30,266 nt of DNA from Collinsella sp. (GTDB lineage: Bacteria > Actinomycetota > Coriobacteriia > Coriobacteriales > Coriobacteriaceae), in NCBI GenBank assembly GCA_019419405.1, contig DYAA01000164.1, positions 1 to 30,266 of the forward strand, read 5' to 3'. Positions within the stretch are counted from its first letter, which is position 1, and the number at the start of each line of letters is the position of its first letter. The notes beneath the pieces are model-generated. The model ran no database searches and had not been told where the DNA came from. It saw only the letters and a program-made list of their open reading frames with translations. The position numbers were made by a program, and so were the translations under genes. Shown here piece by piece: positions 15,071 to 22,286 of this stretch.

Positions 15071-16765
15071 CTACTTACGGTGCGCGCGATAGAACTCGAT
15101 GAGCGCCTGGGTCGAAGCGTCCTGCTCGGCCTTGGCGGCGTCGTCGTGGAAGGCAGGGGTGATCTGCTTGGCAAGCTGCTTGCCCAGCTCAACGCCCCAC
15201 TGGTCGTAGGAGTCGATGCCCCAGACCGTACCCTCGACAAACGTGATGTGCTCGTACAGGGCGATGAGCTCGCCGAGCGCGAACGGGGTCAGCGTGTCGC
15301 CAAAGATCGAGGTCGTCGGGCGGTTGCCCTCAAAGCAGCGAGCCGGGACGATCTGCTCGGGCGTGCCCTCGGCACGAACCTCGTCGGCCGTCTTGCCAAA
15401 GGCGAGCGCCTTGGTCTGGGCCAAGAAGTTGCCCAGGAACAGCTCGTGCACGTCCTGGCCGCTGTCGGTCGCGGGGTTAGCGGTGTTGGCGAAGGCGATG
15501 AAATCGGCCGGAACCACCACGGTGCCCTGGTGCAGCAGCTGGTAGAAGGCATGCTGGCCGTTGGTGCCGGGCTCGCCCCAGAAAATCTCACCGGTGTCGG
15601 AGGTCACGGCGCTGCCGTCCCAGCGGACATGCTTGCCGTTGGACTCCATGGTGAGCTGCTGCAGGTAGGCCGGGAAGCGGTGCAGGTACTGGCAGTACGG
15701 CAGCACGGCGTGGCTCTTGGAACCGAAGAAGTTGACGTACCAGACGTTGAGCAGGCCCATCAGCGCGACGGCATTGTTCTCGAGCGGCGTGTTGCAGAAG
15801 TACTCGTCGATGGCGTGGAAGCCCTCAAGGAACTGCTGGAAACGCTCGGGGCCGAGCACGACGATCAGCGACAGGCCCACGGCGGAGTCAACGGAGTAGC
15901 GGCCGCCGACCCAGTTCCAGAAACCGAAGGCGTTGGCCGGGTCGATACCGAAAGCCTCGACCTTCTCGAGTGCGGTGGAAACGGCGACGAAGTGCTTTGC
16001 CACGGCCTCTGCGTTCTGCTCATCGGAGCCATCGATGGCGCCCTGAGCCTTGAGCTGCTCGAGCATCCAGGTCTTGACCTCGCGGGCGTTGGTGAGGGTC
16101 TCAAGCGTGGTGAAGGTCTTGGAGACGATGATCACGAGCGTGGTCTCGGGATCGAGGCCCTTGAGCTTCTCTGCCTGATCGTTGGGGTCGATGTTAGAGA
16201 TGTAGCGGCAGTCGATACCGGCGTCTGCGTAGGGACGCAGGGCCTCGTAGGCCATGACCGGGCCCAGGTCGGAGCCGCCGATGCCGATGGACACCAGATG
16301 CTCGATCTTCTTGCCGGTAACGCCCTTCCACTCACCGGAGCGCACGCGCTCGGCAAAGGCGTACATGCGGTCGAGGACCTCGTGCACGTCGGCAACGACA
16401 TCCTGGCCGTCAACGATGAGCTGGCCCTTCTCGCTTGCCGGGCGGCGCAGCGCGGTGTGCAGGACGGCGCGGTCCTCGGTGGTGTTGATGTGCTCGCCGG
16501 AGAACATGGCGTCGCGGCGCTCCTCGAGCTTCACCTCGCGGGCAAGATCGCACAGCAGCTTGACGGTCTCATCGGTCACCAGGTTCTTGGACAGATCGAA
16601 GTGCAGGTCACCGGCGTCAAAGCTCAGCTTGTTCACGCGCTCGGCATCGGCGGCGAACCAGGCCTTGAGGTCGATACCTTCGGCCTCGAGCTTCTCCTGA
16701 TGAGCCTCGAGCGCCTTCCAAGCGGCAGTCGACGTAGCGTCGATAGGTGCGGCAACAGTTGCCAT
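15071..16765 (-). CDS. pgi: Glucose-6-phosphate isomerase
   Basis: The 564-residue enzyme converts glucose 6-phosphate to fructose 6-phosphate in glycolysis and gluconeogenesis. Family signatures are plain: VSIGIGGSDLGPVMAYEAL, VSKTFTTLET, GGRYSVDSAVGLS, ESNGKHV and GEPGTNGQHAFYQLLHQGT. The catalytic Glu lies in the GGRYSVD-to-GTNGQ part and the Lys near the C-terminus. The length fits the long bacterial/eukaryotic type, about 550 residues. The ATG at 16765 has GAGGAGG 5 bases upstream; the reading to 16792 adds nine residues across that site and is rejected. A TAGAAT sequence about 70 bases upstream is a possible -10 box. Its product step directly follows the FrlB reaction of the neighbouring locus, but pgi is a housekeeping gene and the closeness may be chance. 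Confidence 0.95.
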   Translation of the reverse strand: MATVAAPIDATSTAAWKALEAHQEKLEAEGIDLKAWFAADAERVNKLSFDAGDLHFDLSKNLVTDETVKLLCDLAREVKLEERRDAMFSGEHINTTEDRAVLHTALRRPASEKGQLIVDGQDVVADVHEVLDRMYAFAERVRSGEWKGVTGKKIEHLVSIGIGGSDLGPVMAYEALRPYADAGIDCRYISNIDPNDQAEKLKGLDPETTLVIIVSKTFTTLETLTNAREVKTWMLEQLKAQGAIDGSDEQNAEAVAKHFVAVSTALEKVEAFGIDPANAFGFWNWVGGRYSVDSAVGLSLIVVLGPERFQQFLEGFHAIDEYFCNTPLENNAVALMGLLNVWYVNFFGSKSHAVLPYCQYLHRFPAYLQQLTMESNGKHVRWDGSAVTSDTGEIFWGEPGTNGQHAFYQLLHQGTVVVPADFIAFANTANPATDSGQDVHELFLGNFLAQTKALAFGKTADEVRAEGTPEQIVPARCFEGNRPTTSIFGDTLTPFALGELIALYEHITFVEGTVWGIDSYDQWGVELGKQLAKQITPAFHDDAAKAEQDASTQALIEFYRAHRK

Positions 16766-16884
16766 AGAGTCCTCCTCAGCATACGAGCGCACGCCTCCAT
16801 GCGCCCGGACATTCAGATGCCACTATTCTAGCGCAGGTCAAGACTATAATCAGCGAGCGTTGCTAATCGGCCCCCAAACGGCAA

Positions 16885-16962
16885 CCGACCAAAAAGGGAC
16901 AGGTTTATTTTGGCAGGTCAAACGCTTTACCAACCAAAAATAACCCATCCCTTTATGCCAAA
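16885..16962. repeat. Inverted pair of palindromic intergenic repeats
   Basis: One copy at 16885-16917 has the core CCAAAAAGGGACAGG and ends TTTTGGCAGG. A second copy in opposite orientation lies at 16930-16962, where the reverse strand reads TTTGGCATAAAGGGATGGG followed by TTATTTTTGGTTGG. The two can fold into one long hairpin. The pair abuts the stop codon of the half-length dehydrogenase-like gene. A third copy lies past that gene's 5' end at 17618-17650. Confidence 0.6.
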
Positions 16963-16964
16963 TA

Positions 16965-17489
16965 TTAGGCCGCGGCGCAGACGCTACCGAGCAACTCACG
17001 CAGAGGAGACCCGATGCCCTCCAGCAGTTCGGGCGCGATGATGGCAAAAACGGGAACCTCGCCGACGCCCACGACGGCAGGCACCTTGCCCTCCGAGACA
17101 ATGCATCCATAAGGCACAAAGCCGTCTCCGCCGGCATCGAGCGCCGCCATGCGACGGGCGAGCTCGCGTGCAAAGCCGGCAGTATCGGCATCGCCAATCG
17201 CCAAGACAAAGTCCACGCCTTCGTCGGTCGCCAGGGCCACGGCTTCGTCTATCAGCTCGTTTCCCCCGTCGCCCTCAACCGAGCCGCAGCGGAAAAGCAC
17301 GCGCTCGAGCAGAGCTCGATCAAGCGAGCCGAGTGCCGCCGAGACAAGCTCATCGCGCGTATGCTTGTCACCGCCCAGCACGACCAGCGCCTTGGTACCA
17401 CCGTAGTGAGCTACCAATCGTCCGCACCAGCGAGCCACGTCTCCATCCGCAACAAGGCGCGTCGGCATACCAAACCCATAGTTGACCAT
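16965..17489 (-). CDS. Half-length protein resembling the N-terminal domain of iron-containing alcohol dehydrogenases
   Basis: The 174-residue product matches the order of elements in the N-terminal Rossmann-like domain of Fe-ADH/YqhD proteins: NYGFGMPTRL near the start, the ALVVLGGDKHTRD strand-turn, VDFVLAIGDADTAG at 92-105 where GGGSxxD is expected, PYGCIVS at 126-132 and VPVFAIIAPELL at 145-156. The NAD-binding glycine/serine/aspartate motif is not preserved and the C-terminal metal-binding domain is absent, so dehydrogenase activity is unlikely. The start is uncertain. ATG at 17489 gives the family-like N-terminus but has only a GTGGGG site at close range; ATG at 17540 adds 17 residues and has no ribosome site. 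It could be a decayed gene or a repurposed single-domain protein. Confidence 0.6.
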   Translation of the reverse strand: MVNYGFGMPTRLVADGDVARWCGRLVAHYGGTKALVVLGGDKHTRDELVSAALGSLDRALLERVLFRCGSVEGDGGNELIDEAVALATDEGVDFVLAIGDADTAGFARELARRMAALDAGGDGFVPYGCIVSEGKVPAVVGVGEVPVFAIIAPELLEGIGSPLRELLGSVCAAA

Positions 17490-17617
17490 TATCCCCACAA
17501 CCCTTCCGTGCTTTATGGTGGTATCAATCGTTAGCCTCATGCTACGAAGCGAGCTTTTCCGAGCTGTTTCGCACTCTTTAGAGCTGCGTTAAAACCCGAT
17601 GCAGCCGCACGACCATA

Positions 17618-17650
17618 CCCACCAAAACTAACCAGTCCCTTTTTGGCAGG
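17618..17650. repeat. Third copy of the palindromic intergenic repeat
   Basis: On the reverse strand this reads CCTGCCAAAAAGGGACTGG followed by TTAGTTTTGGTGGG. That matches the copy at 16885-16917 with few differences and is related to the stem at 1665-1707. It ends 3 bases before the -35 box of the polymerase operon. No gene was recognised in 17541-17726 beyond this repeat and the promoter. Confidence 0.6.
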
Positions 17651-17652
17651 TT

Positions 17653-17681
17653 TTGACGGTGTCCGCGCAAGCAGGTATTAT
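17653..17681 (+). promoter_or_regulatory. Promoter of the Y-family polymerase operon
   Basis: TTGACG (17653-17658) and TATTAT (17676-17681) are each one base from consensus and are separated by 17 bases. This is the best sigma-70-type promoter in the window. LexA-like boxes begin at its -10 box. Confidence 0.8.
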
Positions 17682-17711
17682 CGAACAGGTATTCGATAAG
17701 AACATGTGTTT
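17681..17711 (+). promoter_or_regulatory. Two tandem LexA-like (SOS) boxes
   Basis: Box 1, at 17681-17696, is the palindrome TCGAACAGGTATTCGA, with core GAAC-N4-ATTC. Box 2, at 17700-17711, is GAACATGTGTTT, with core GAAC-N4-GTTT. Each is one base from the Gram-positive/actinobacterial LexA core GAAC-N4-GTTC. Both overlap or directly follow the -10 box, where a repressor would block initiation. Confidence 0.65.
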
Positions 17712-17726
17712 GATGGGAGGGATCAC

Positions 17727-19232
17727 GTGGAGCACGAGCAGCATACCTATATCTGCATCGACCTTAAGACGTTCTACGCCAGCGTCGAGTGTGTCGACCG
17801 CGGGCTCGACCCACTCACCACGTGCCTGGTCGTTGCCGATGAATCGCGCGGACGCACGACCATCTGCCTCGCCATTACGCAGGCCATGAAAGACCTCGGG
17901 ATACACAACCGCTGCCGTCTGTTCGAGATTCCCGACGGCATCGACTACATCAAGGCCATACCGCGCATGCAGCACTACATGGAGGTGTCGGCGAAAATCT
18001 ACGGCATCTATCTGGAATACGTGAGCCCGCAAGACATTCACGTCTATTCAATCGACGAGTGCTTTATCGACGTGACGCCCTATCTAGACCTCTACCACAC
18101 CGATGCCGAAGGGTTCGCCTGCATGTTGCGCGACGAGGTCCTCGCGCGCACCGGCATCACGGCCACCGTCGGTATCGGCCCCAACCTATTCCAGGCTAAA
18201 GTAGCGCTCGATATTACCGCGAAGCACGTACCCAGCCGCATCGGCATACTCGATAACGAAACCTTTCGCAAGGAGATCTGGCCGCATCGACCCATCACCG
18301 ACATCTGGGGTATCGGCCCCGGTGTGGCAGCCCGGCTCGAAAAGTACGGCGTCTACGACCTGATGGGTGTCGCCGCGCTCGACGAAAACCTGCTTTACGA
18401 TGAACTCGGCGTCAATGCCGAATATCTCATCGACCACGCCTTCGGGCGTGAGCCGACAACCATCGCCGATATCCAAGCCTATCGCCCACAGGCAACCTCA
18501 ACCACCACAGGACAGGTGCTCTCGAAGGGCTATGCCTACGAGCAGGCCTACACCGTCTTGCGCGAGATGGTCGACAACGCCGTACTGGACTTGATCGATA
18601 AGCACGTGGTGTGTGACAGCATCTCGCTCTTCGTGGGCTACGCGAGCGAGCGAGCCGACATACGCCGACTCGATGCCAGCGGCACGGCGCAATATGTAGA
18701 CGGATGCGGACACCTGCGCTCGAGCACGTCAGGTATCGAGCCTACCGCGACCGCCGGCCCCGAACTCGCGCCCCGTGCGCCCAAGCCCGTCCAGCGCGAT
18801 GACGAACGGCGTCGCCTGGTGCGCGAGGCGCAGGCAATCGACGGCATCTTTGTGGGGGAACACGGCGGCAAACCGCGCGGTGGCTATGCCGCACTCTTCG
18901 CGCACTCCAACGCCTCGCGAAAACTGCCCGAGCGCACCAATTCATTTAAGAAGATCATGGGCTATTTCGATGAGCTCTGGGCGCAGGCTGTCGATCCCAA
19001 ACGACCGGTCAAGCGCATCAACCTGGGATTTGGCAATCTGGTGCCCGAAGAATTTGCCACCATCGATCTGTTTAGCGACGTCGAGGCCGATGAGCGCGAG
19101 CGCGACCTGGCCCGTGCCGTCCTGGCCGTAAAGGGTAAATACGGCAAAAACGCGCTCGTCAAGGGGCTGAGCTTTACTGCCGGCGCCACCGCACGCGAAC
19201 GCAACGACCAGATAGGAGGACATCGTGCCTAA
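17727..19232 (+). CDS. Y-family DNA polymerase (UmuC/UvrX-like)
   Basis: The 501-residue translesion polymerase has ICIDLKTFYASVE at 9-21 (metal Asp12) and the catalytic YSIDECF at 108-114 (Asp110, Glu111). A helix-hairpin-helix region WGIGPGVAARLEKYGV and a little-finger domain follow. The end, LGFGNLVPEEF...VKGKYGKNALVKG...ARERNDQIGGHR, is typical of the UvrX-type proteins that pair with YolD in Firmicutes. An alanine/proline-rich stretch near 345-370 lengthens it beyond standard DinB. The start is GTG at 17727 with GGGAGGG 5 bases upstream; the GTG at 17706 lies inside the LexA box region. It should carry out error-prone synthesis across DNA damage, and the two LexA-like boxes support SOS control. 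It overlaps the YolD-like gene by 8 bases. Confidence 0.92.
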   Translation: MEHEQHTYICIDLKTFYASVECVDRGLDPLTTCLVVADESRGRTTICLAITQAMKDLGIHNRCRLFEIPDGIDYIKAIPRMQHYMEVSAKIYGIYLEYVSPQDIHVYSIDECFIDVTPYLDLYHTDAEGFACMLRDEVLARTGITATVGIGPNLFQAKVALDITAKHVPSRIGILDNETFRKEIWPHRPITDIWGIGPGVAARLEKYGVYDLMGVAALDENLLYDELGVNAEYLIDHAFGREPTTIADIQAYRPQATSTTTGQVLSKGYAYEQAYTVLREMVDNAVLDLIDKHVVCDSISLFVGYASERADIRRLDASGTAQYVDGCGHLRSSTSGIEPTATAGPELAPRAPKPVQRDDERRRLVREAQAIDGIFVGEHGGKPRGGYAALFAHSNASRKLPERTNSFKKIMGYFDELWAQAVDPKRPVKRINLGFGNLVPEEFATIDLFSDVEADERERDLARAVLAVKGKYGKNALVKGLSFTAGATARERNDQIGGHRA

Positions 19233-19650
19233 GCCCCAACAGCAGCCGATGCGGCCACCGACACCTTTTGAACGCCTAGCGGACCCCGAGGGAAGACACC
19301 GCGCCGCCGACCCCAGACTCACCGCCAACGGTGCCGTGCGCGCCAACCGCGCCGCACAGTTTATGCCCTTTGCCGCCCTCACGGGATACTACGAGCTCGT
19401 ACGCAAGCAAGAAATCACTGTCGAGCCCAAATGCGAACTCACGGAAGAAAAAGCCCTCGAGCTTTCGCATAAGCTCGAGGGCCTCAAACGTGGCGACCTG
19501 GTCCGCGTCACCTATTACGACACGTACGGCTATCGCGCTCGCACGGGCATCCTTGACGAAGTGCTCCCCGCCTTCAAACTGCTCAAGCTCAAGGATATCG
19601 CCATCGACTTCGACGACATCCAAGACATCGAACTTCGCGGACGAGCCTAG
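19225..19650 (+). CDS. YolD-like protein, partner of the Y-family polymerase
   Basis: The 141-residue protein shows the YolD pattern: RAAQFMPFAALTGYYELVRKQE at about 41-62, a helical central part, and a C-terminal region, VRVTYYDTYGYRARTGILDEV, with small beta strands. YolD proteins are found next to UvrX/UmuC-type polymerases and are thought to work with them, perhaps in the way UmuD works with UmuC; the mechanism is not settled. The start is GTG at 19225 with AGGAGG 5 bases upstream. It overlaps the polymerase gene by 8 bases, so both are made from the same SOS-type transcript. Confidence 0.85.
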   Translation: MPKPQQQPMRPPTPFERLADPEGRHRAADPRLTANGAVRANRAAQFMPFAALTGYYELVRKQEITVEPKCELTEEKALELSHKLEGLKRGDLVRVTYYDTYGYRARTGILDEVLPAFKLLKLKDIAIDFDDIQDIELRGRA

Positions 19651-19676
19651 CCAAGGAAGCGCATCCAGGGCGGCGC

Positions 19677-20060
19677 TTACAGCGTCATGACGTAGTAGCC
19701 CGCGTCTTTCACGGCCGTCTCGAGGACACCGCGATCAACCGGACGCTTAGAGCGCACGCGTGCCGTGTGGTCCGCATACGTCACCGTTGCCCACACGCCA
19801 TCCAGCGCATTGAGGGCATTGGCTACGTTCTGAGCGCAGCCGTCACAGCTCATGCCGCCGATGAGCAGCTCATCGCTATAGGGATAGTGTGACGCATCGG
19901 TATCCGTCACAACAACCTTTTTGGCCTTCTTGCCGCTCGCACCATCGCTGCAACAACTCTTCCCGTGTGTCGAAGCGGCAATGCGACGCAGTCCAAAAAA
20001 CATGCCGACGGCAATGACGGCCAGCACGATGAGATTCGCAGGGTTGAGCAAGTCACTCAT
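19677..20060 (-). CDS. Membrane-anchored heavy-metal-associated (HMA) domain protein
   Basis: The 127-residue protein has one N-terminal membrane helix (about residues 9-24), a cysteine-containing basic linker (KSCCSDGASGKKAKK, 34-48) and a C-terminal HMA domain. The metal motif GMSCDGC is at 69-75 (Cys72 and Cys75), and the domain ends GYYVMTL. The fold is that of copper chaperones and of the N-termini of copper ATPases. Here it would hold Cu(I) or a similar ion at the inner face of the membrane. The ATG at 20060 has AAAGGGGAA 5 bases upstream; the TTG at 20075 is not credible. No ATPase gene adjoins it. A CsoR-like dyad 30 bases upstream suggests copper induction. Confidence 0.85.
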   Translation of the reverse strand: MSDLLNPANLIVLAVIAVGMFFGLRRIAASTHGKSCCSDGASGKKAKKVVVTDTDASHYPYSDELLIGGMSCDGCAQNVANALNALDGVWATVTYADHTARVRSKRPVDRGVLETAVKDAGYYVMTL

Positions 20061-20089
20061 GCGTTCCCCTTTCAAGTAGCCCTATCTAG

Positions 20090-20106
20090 ATACCCCCATG
20101 GGGTGT
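20090..20106. promoter_or_regulatory. CsoR-like copper operator
   Basis: ATACCCC-CAT-GGGGTGT is an inverted repeat with a single mismatch. It resembles the ATACCCC/GGGGTAT dyads bound by CsoR-type copper repressors. It lies 30 bases upstream of the HMA gene's start codon. CsoR itself is not encoded in the window. Confidence 0.55.
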
Positions 20107-20168
20107 CCCCATCTTAACCCAAAACCATGTCCGTTCGATCAATTAGTTTCCCTTTTCTTACTTTTTAG

Positions 20169-20196
20169 TTGACCAGGGCTTACTTTCGTGTATAAG
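20169..20196 (+). promoter_or_regulatory. Promoter of the DUF3793-flavodoxin pair
   Basis: TTGACC (20169-20174) and TATAAG (20191-20196) are separated by 16 bases, 38 bases upstream of the GTG start. A TAGGCTAAC block at 20203-20211, just past the -10, looks like half of a DtxR/IdeR iron box, but the other half is poor. Confidence 0.65.
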
Positions 20197-20234
20197 TTTT
20201 CCTAGGCTAACAGTTTAGATCCGTAAGGAGCGCC

Positions 20235-20939
20235 GTGACTCAAACCATTGACATCCCAACGTTTCAGGCAGCAGTCGTGCGCAACTGCTCCCCCACGCTC
20301 GCGGGCATCAAACCGGCATCGCTCTTTACCTATCCCGGCGTCTACGCCCATCAGGATGGTTCGGGCGCGACCGCGCCAATCACAGAACACCGAGCACGCC
20401 TGCTCGACGTTATCGCCCAGTGCAATCGCGAGCTTGACCCGCTCGGCATCCACCTGAGCGTTTTGGTCTGGCGGCCCTGCGGAGCGCTCGTGTACGTGTA
20501 CCGAGCCAAAAGCCTCACCACCTATTTCGCAGACCCTCGCGCCCAAACGGCGCTCGCCTCGGAAGGCTACGACACGGGAGACCTTTCGACATGCCTTGTG
20601 CATTTGGCATCACGCATCACGCTCGCGAGCAATAACGCCGCGGAATGCGCATGCGGTAAAACCCGATGCGCATTGGACTATCAAGCTAGCTGCAGCAAAG
20701 ACTGCACCTGCGAGTTTCCGCACGAAATAGGCTACTTCCTTGGATATCCCTACGACGACGTGCACGAGTTTATCGTCCAGCGCGGCGAGAACTACAAGGT
20801 CTTTGGGGCCTGGAAGGTCTACGCAAATGTCGAGCAGGCGCTTGCGACGTTTGATGCCTACCGTGCCTGCACCCAATACTTCACTTTTATCTATCAGCAG
20901 GGCTGCAGCCTGGCGCAACTTGCCCAGGCAACCCGATAG
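20235..20939 (+). CDS. DUF3793 family protein
   Basis: The 234-residue protein matches DUF3793, a family common in anaerobic Firmicutes and Coriobacteria. Its mark is the N-terminal VVRNCSPTLAGIKPASLF (14-31); later come VLVWRPCGALVYVYR and IGYFLGYPYDDVHEFI, and the end is rich in aromatic residues. It has several cysteines, including a CACGKTRCALD cluster. Its function is unknown, but it often neighbours flavodoxin genes, as here. The start is GTG at 20235 with AAGGAG upstream. A promoter directly precedes it and the flavodoxin gene follows 45 bases later, so the two are probably co-expressed, perhaps under iron control (inference). Confidence 0.85.
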   Translation: MTQTIDIPTFQAAVVRNCSPTLAGIKPASLFTYPGVYAHQDGSGATAPITEHRARLLDVIAQCNRELDPLGIHLSVLVWRPCGALVYVYRAKSLTTYFADPRAQTALASEGYDTGDLSTCLVHLASRITLASNNAAECACGKTRCALDYQASCSKDCTCEFPHEIGYFLGYPYDDVHEFIVQRGENYKVFGAWKVYANVEQALATFDAYRACTQYFTFIYQQGCSLAQLAQATR

Positions 20940-20984
20940 AACGTACAAACCGCGGCAAGCGCCGCACGACCGAAAGGACAAAAC

Positions 20985-21404
20985 ATGAGCAAGATCGCCG
21001 TCGTCTATTGGAGCGGTACGGGCAACACCGAGGCCATGGCCAACTTCGTCGCGGAGGGCGCGACGTCAGCCGGAGCCGAGACAGAGGTCATCTCCTGCGC
21101 CGACTTCTCCGCCGACAAGGCCGCCGAATATGATGCCTTCGCCTTCGGCTGCCCCGCCATGGGCTCCGAAGAGCTTGAGTACGACGAGTTCCAGCCGATG
21201 TGGGACGAAGTCAAGGAAATTCTCGGCGAGAAGAAGGTCGTTCTTTTTGGTTCCTACTCGTGGGCCGAGGGCGAATGGATGGACAACTGGAAGGCAGACG
21301 CCGACGAGGCGGGTGTCAACGTCGTCGATTCCGTAATCTGCTTCGACGCCCCCGATGACGAGGGCGAGACCGCTTGCAAGGCCCTCGGAGCCGAGCTCGT
21401 GTAA
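20985..21404 (+). CDS. Flavodoxin
   Basis: The 139-residue protein is a short-chain flavodoxin, a soluble FMN carrier that can replace ferredoxin. The phosphate loop VVYWSGTGNTEAMA is at 6-19, FGCPAMGSEELEYDEF forms the FMN-covering loop around 54-69, and FGSYSWAEGEWM the second loop around 92-103. It is strongly acidic, as is usual. AAAGGA precedes the ATG. It follows the DUF3793 gene with a small GCGGC/GCCGC hairpin between them, and ends before a strong terminator. Flavodoxins in such pairs are often induced when iron is scarce. Confidence 0.93.
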   Translation: MSKIAVVYWSGTGNTEAMANFVAEGATSAGAETEVISCADFSADKAAEYDAFAFGCPAMGSEELEYDEFQPMWDEVKEILGEKKVVLFGSYSWAEGEWMDNWKADADEAGVNVVDSVICFDAPDDEGETACKALGAELV

Positions 21405-21456
21405 CGAACCCAGGGCTTCCAAAAGAGCCTGCATCAAAGCGCATCCCCGTCCCTAC

Positions 21457-21498
21457 AAAAGAGCGGGGGCTGGATTCAAGTCCAGCCCCCGCTCTTTT
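21457..21498. terminator. Bidirectional terminator between flavodoxin and the ABC ATPase gene
   Basis: A perfect 18-pair stem (21457-21474 with 21481-21498) with a TTCAAG loop has AAAA on the left and TTTT on the right. It can end the rightward flavodoxin transcript and the leftward ABC-transporter transcript. Confidence 0.93.
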
Positions 21499-21521
21499 AT
21501 AACGGCAGTTACATCAATCGG

Positions 21522-22274
21522 CTACGAGATGTTGCCCAAGAACGCCTTGGTGCGCTCGCTCTTGGGATGGTCGAAGACCTCACTCGGCGTACCCTCTTCC
21601 ACGATAACGCCACCGTCCATAAAGACGACGCGGTCGGCGACGTCGCGGGCAAAGCCCATCTCGTGCGTCACGACGATCATGGTCATGCCATCGCGTGCCA
21701 GGTCGCGCATGACACCCAGAACGTCGCGGACAAGCTCGGGGTCAAGCGCCGACGTGGCCTCGTCAAAGAGCATCACGTGTGGATTCATCGACAGGGCGCG
21801 GGCGATGGCAACGCGCTGCTGCTGGCCGCCCGAGAGCTGGCTCGGCATAAAGTCGATACGCTCGGCAAGACCGACCTTGGTCAGCTCCTCGACGGCGATC
21901 TTCTCGGCCTCTTCCTTGCTGCGCTTGAGCACCTTTTGCTGCGCAAGCATGACGTTCTTTTTGACCGACAGGTGCGGGAACAGGTTGAACTGCTGAAACA
22001 CCATGCCCAGGTGCGTGCGCACTTTGTTGAGGTCGACACCCTTGGCGCACACATCCACGCCCTCAACGATAATCGAGCCGCTCGTGGGCTCCTCAAGACG
22101 GTTGATGCAGCGAAGCATCGTCGACTTACCCGAGCCCGAGGGGCCCAGGACCACGACGACCTCACCCTTGTGCACATCCAGATCGATGTCGCGCAGGACC
22201 ACGTTATCGCCAAAGGCCTTCTGGAGGTTCTTGATGCTGACGACGACCTCGTTCGAGTTATTGGTTTCGCTCAT
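21522..22274 (-). CDS. Polar amino-acid ABC transporter ATP-binding protein (GlnQ type)
   Basis: The 250-residue ATPase belongs to the GlnQ/HisP group. The Walker A motif GPSGSGKST is at 44-52, the Q-loop in MVFQQFNLFPH at 91-101, the signature LSGGQQQR at 147-154, Walker B VMLFDE at 167-172 and the switch histidine in VVTHEMGFA. It powers uptake by the permease encoded 12 bases upstream and would work as a dimer on the inner membrane face. Glutamine, glutamate or another polar amino acid is the likely cargo; the sequence does not decide which. It is the last gene of the binding protein-permease-ATPase operon. Confidence 0.95.
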   Translation of the reverse strand: MSETNNSNEVVVSIKNLQKAFGDNVVLRDIDLDVHKGEVVVVLGPSGSGKSTMLRCINRLEEPTSGSIIVEGVDVCAKGVDLNKVRTHLGMVFQQFNLFPHLSVKKNVMLAQQKVLKRSKEEAEKIAVEELTKVGLAERIDFMPSQLSGGQQQRVAIARALSMNPHVMLFDEATSALDPELVRDVLGVMRDLARDGMTMIVVTHEMGFARDVADRVVFMDGGVIVEEGTPSEVFDHPKSERTKAFLGNIS

Positions 22275-22286
22275 GATAGGACCTCC

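Noticed and set aside
15080..16831. A 583-residue open frame on the plus strand
   Set aside because: It lies fully antisense to pgi, whose family signatures are unmistakable. Long antisense frames are common in GC-rich genes, and no ribosome site or known domain was seen.
16766..16964. A continuation of the dehydrogenase-like gene (a frameshifted C-terminal domain)
   Set aside because: The stretch after its stop holds repeats and the pgi leader; no Fe-ADH metal-domain motif was seen in any frame there.
20090..20125. A MerR-type promoter with the dyad inside a 19-base spacer before the HMA gene
   Set aside because: TTAAGA and TATCTA do flank the dyad at 19 bases on the minus strand, but the -35 is poor and the dyad looks like CsoR rather than the MerR/CueR pattern.
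20197..20215. A full DtxR/IdeR iron box
   Set aside because: Only the right-hand CTAAC and the central TAGG match well. The left arm fits poorly, so it is mentioned only as a possible half-site.
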